Shown: in pieces, positions 6,148 through 7,510 of the stretch
Layout: each line of letters opens with the position of its first letter
Position numbering within the stretch: the stretch's first letter is position 1
Source of the DNA: Chloroflexota bacterium
Lineage (GTDB): Bacteria; Chloroflexota; Anaerolineae; Anaerolineales; DRMV01
Length of the DNA: 7,510 nt
Assembly (NCBI GenBank): GCA_013153335.1
Contig: JAADEP010000138.1
Location: 1-7,510, forward strand
Direction of reading: 5' to 3'
The notes under the pieces: generated by a model
The model's input: the letters and a program-made list of their open reading frames with translations, nothing else
Databases searched by the model: none
Told to the model about the DNA's origin: nothing
Program-made: the position numbers and the translations under genes

Positions 6148-7260
6148 ATGCCGAAACGCCCCACCTTTGCCTTCATGATCCATCCCATCGACCCCAAGGG
6201 GGATGTGCGTCGGCGCTATCCCCTCTTGGCCAAGATTTTGCCCGAACGGTTGATTCACTTTCTTTCCGGCTATTGGCCGCCGGTTAAGCTCTCCCATATC
6301 GAGGGCGTGCAGTCGCAGGCCACGGGTGAGACCATCGAGGGCTGGTTGGTCGCGTGCCCCCTCACCCCGCAGCGCATGCGGACGTCGTCGCTGGACTTCG
6401 TGTATCGCAAGATCATCCAGACCGGTCGCCTGGCCGAGCGCCTGGGCGCGCAAATTTTGGGCCTGGGTGCATGGACCGCGGCCATCGGCGACGCGGGGCT
6501 GACGGTCGCGAAGGCGCTGAGCATCCCGGTGACCACGGGCGATTCGTACACCGTGGCCGTGGGCTTGCAACAGCTGCGCCAAGCCATCGCGCGTATTGGC
6601 CTGCCGTGGGAGGGCTTGACCGTGGCGGTCGTGGGCGCGACGGGTGCGGTGGGCCGCGCGGCCGCGGACCTGCTCGCGGACCAGGTGGAGCGGGTCATCC
6701 TGGTGGGCCGCCGGCCGCGCGGGGTCGCGCGCGTGCGCGAAGCCCTCACCGCGACCCCGCGGCGGGCTGAGGTCGAGGCGACGACCGACCTAACCCGCTT
6801 GCGCGAGGCCCACGCGATCTTTTCCGCGACCACGGCCGGCCGCGCGATCATCCAGCCCCAGCACGTGCGCCCGGGCGCGGTGATCGTCGACATGGCCCTG
6901 CCGCGCGATGTATCCACGCGCGTGAGCCGCCGCCGTGACGACGTGCTGGTGATCGACGGCGGCACAGTGCTCGTCCCGGGCCCGGTAGATTTTCACTTCA
7001 ACTTTGGGTTGCCGCGAGGATGGGCTTACGCGTGCATGGCCGAAACCATGGTTCTGACCCTCGAGCGGCGCTTTGAGTGTTATACTATTGGCAGAGAGAT
7101 CCCCAAGGCGAAGGTGTTAGAAATCGCCGACCTGGCTGCGTATCACGGCTTTCGCCCCGCCCCGTTGACCAGTTTAGGCCATCGTATCTCTGAGGCGCGG
7201 TGGGCGCGAGTGCGCCAGGCGGCCCAGCCTCGACCCGGAGCTCAGGAGGAACCCCCATGA
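6148..7260 (+). CDS. Acyl-ACP reductase-like NAD(P)-dependent dehydrogenase
   Basis: This 370-residue enzyme resembles the cyanobacterial long-chain acyl-ACP reductase (AAR), which makes fatty aldehydes from acyl-ACP with NADPH; relatives are often labelled shikimate dehydrogenase-like. Visible matches to remembered AAR sequence are PPVKLSHIEGVQSQATGETI (44-63), LGLGAWT (104-110), TTGDSYT (129-135; AAR has TTGNTHT), a Rossmann loop VVGATGAVGRA (161-171), IDGGTVLVPG (269-278), YACMAETM (294-301) and HGFRPAPL (333-340). Cys296 falls where AAR has the cysteine that carries the acyl-thioester intermediate, so catalysis looks intact. The N terminus (FAFMIHPIDPKGDVRRRYPL) matches non-cyanobacterial homologues. 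A basic, Pro-rich tail follows residue 345. The ribosome site is weak and lies 15 bases after the beta-helix gene. The stop overlaps the next start (ATGA). No aldehyde-deformylating oxygenase is adjacent. The family is fairly sure; substrate and product are inferred. Confidence 0.8.
   Translation: MPKRPTFAFMIHPIDPKGDVRRRYPLLAKILPERLIHFLSGYWPPVKLSHIEGVQSQATGETIEGWLVACPLTPQRMRTSSLDFVYRKIIQTGRLAERLGAQILGLGAWTAAIGDAGLTVAKALSIPVTTGDSYTVAVGLQQLRQAIARIGLPWEGLTVAVVGATGAVGRAAADLLADQVERVILVGRRPRGVARVREALTATPRRAEVEATTDLTRLREAHAIFSATTAGRAIIQPQHVRPGAVIVDMALPRDVSTRVSRRRDDVLVIDGGTVLVPGPVDFHFNFGLPRGWAYACMAETMVLTLERRFECYTIGREIPKAKVLEIADLAAYHGFRPAPLTSLGHRISEARWARVRQAAQPRPGAQEEPP
7244..7250 (+). promoter_or_regulatory. 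Strong Shine-Dalgarno for the response regulator
   Basis: AGGAGGA lies six bases before the ATG at 7257, inside the end of the reductase gene. It fixes the start of the receiver gene and suggests efficient translation despite the four-base overlap with the preceding stop. Confidence 0.75.
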
Positions 7261-7510
7261 ATCGTCCGCGGCTTTTGGTTGTAGAAGACGACCAAGATAT
7301 CGCGACCATGCTCAAAATGTTTTTCGAGCATGAGAAATTCCAGGTGACGACCGTGCCCACGGGCCGAGAAGCGGTGCGCAAGGCGCGGGCGCTGCTCCCG
7401 AATCTCATTTTGTTAGACATCATTTTGCCTGACATCGATGGGTATGAGGTCTTTCGGCAAATCCGGTCCAACCCGCGCACCGCGCACATCCCGGTGATCT
7501 TTCTAACCCA
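7257..7510 (+). CDS. Response regulator, receiver domain (partial, cut by window end)
   Basis: The first 84 residues of a CheY-like receiver domain are present. LLVVEDD (6-12) supplies the acidic Mg-binding pocket, Asp54 in ILLDIILPDIDG is the phosphoacceptor, and Thr84 in PVIFLT is the conserved switch Thr/Ser. The switch aromatic, the Lys near residue 105 and any output domain lie beyond the window, so DNA-binding versus single-domain types cannot be told apart. The gene overlaps the reductase stop by four bases (ATGA) behind a strong ribosome site, so it belongs to the same transcript. No histidine kinase is in view; it may be downstream or elsewhere. Its place with a DUF4388 protein and a GTPase fits a shared signalling circuit. 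Confidence 0.93.
   Translation, partial: MNRPRLLVVEDDQDIATMLKMFFEHEKFQVTTVPTGREAVRKARALLPNLILLDIILPDIDGYEVFRQIRSNPRTAHIPVIFLT

Noticed and set aside
5698..6582. A minus-strand 294-codon open frame across the beta-helix and reductase genes
   Set aside because: It is rich in His, Arg and Gly, as expected of antisense translation, and overlaps two genes with clear motifs.
1..7510. tRNA, rRNA, riboswitch or CRISPR elements
   Set aside because: No regularly spaced repeats, tRNA-like cloverleaf with TTCGA-type arm in proper context, or rRNA blocks were seen in the intergenic regions.

Overview
The window reads almost entirely on the + strand as GC-rich bacterial DNA. The gene content suggests a Chloroflexota-type genome (Anaerolineae or a relative), possibly thermophilic. 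The basis is the linkage of a DUF4388/PATAN protein, a conservon/MglA-type GTPase and an acyl-ACP-reductase-like dehydrogenase, plus a transposase-like remnant of a kind I associate with that phylum. This taxonomic call is inference from protein style; no rRNA or marker gene is present.

Layout. Positions 1-337 hold what looks like the degraded 3' part of a DDE transposase, split over two reading frames. Positions 338-506 are a non-coding leader with a perfect 8-bp inverted repeat and three spaced GGAGCT hexamers, ending in a strong Shine-Dalgarno. Positions 507-2306 encode a 599-residue predicted secreted protein of unknown function with four helix-'GW' modules arranged as a twofold A-B-A'-B' duplication. 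A short gap follows (2307-2494) with a small GC hairpin and a very good extended -10 sigma-70-type promoter.

From that promoter a tightly packed unit of six genes runs to the end of the window: DUF4388/PATAN protein (2495-3313), small GTPase (3359-4006), alpha/beta hydrolase (4027-4836), left-handed beta-helix protein (4840-6132), acyl-ACP-reductase-like NAD(P)-dependent enzyme (6148-7260) and a response regulator receiver that overlaps the previous stop codon and is cut by the window edge (7257-7510). Gaps are 45, 20, 3, 15 and -4 bases, so co-transcription and partial translational coupling are likely.

How the genes may work together. Three products are signalling-type (DUF4388, GTPase, receiver domain) and three look metabolic (hydrolase, beta-helix protein, fatty-acyl reductase-like enzyme). 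The reductase-like protein keeps the cysteine that aligns with the acyl-accepting cysteine of cyanobacterial acyl-ACP reductase, yet no aldehyde-deformylating oxygenase is adjacent. The most interesting reading is a GTPase/response-regulator-linked acyl or aldehyde (lipid) module. Each family call rests on motifs seen in the sequence; the joint function is a hypothesis.
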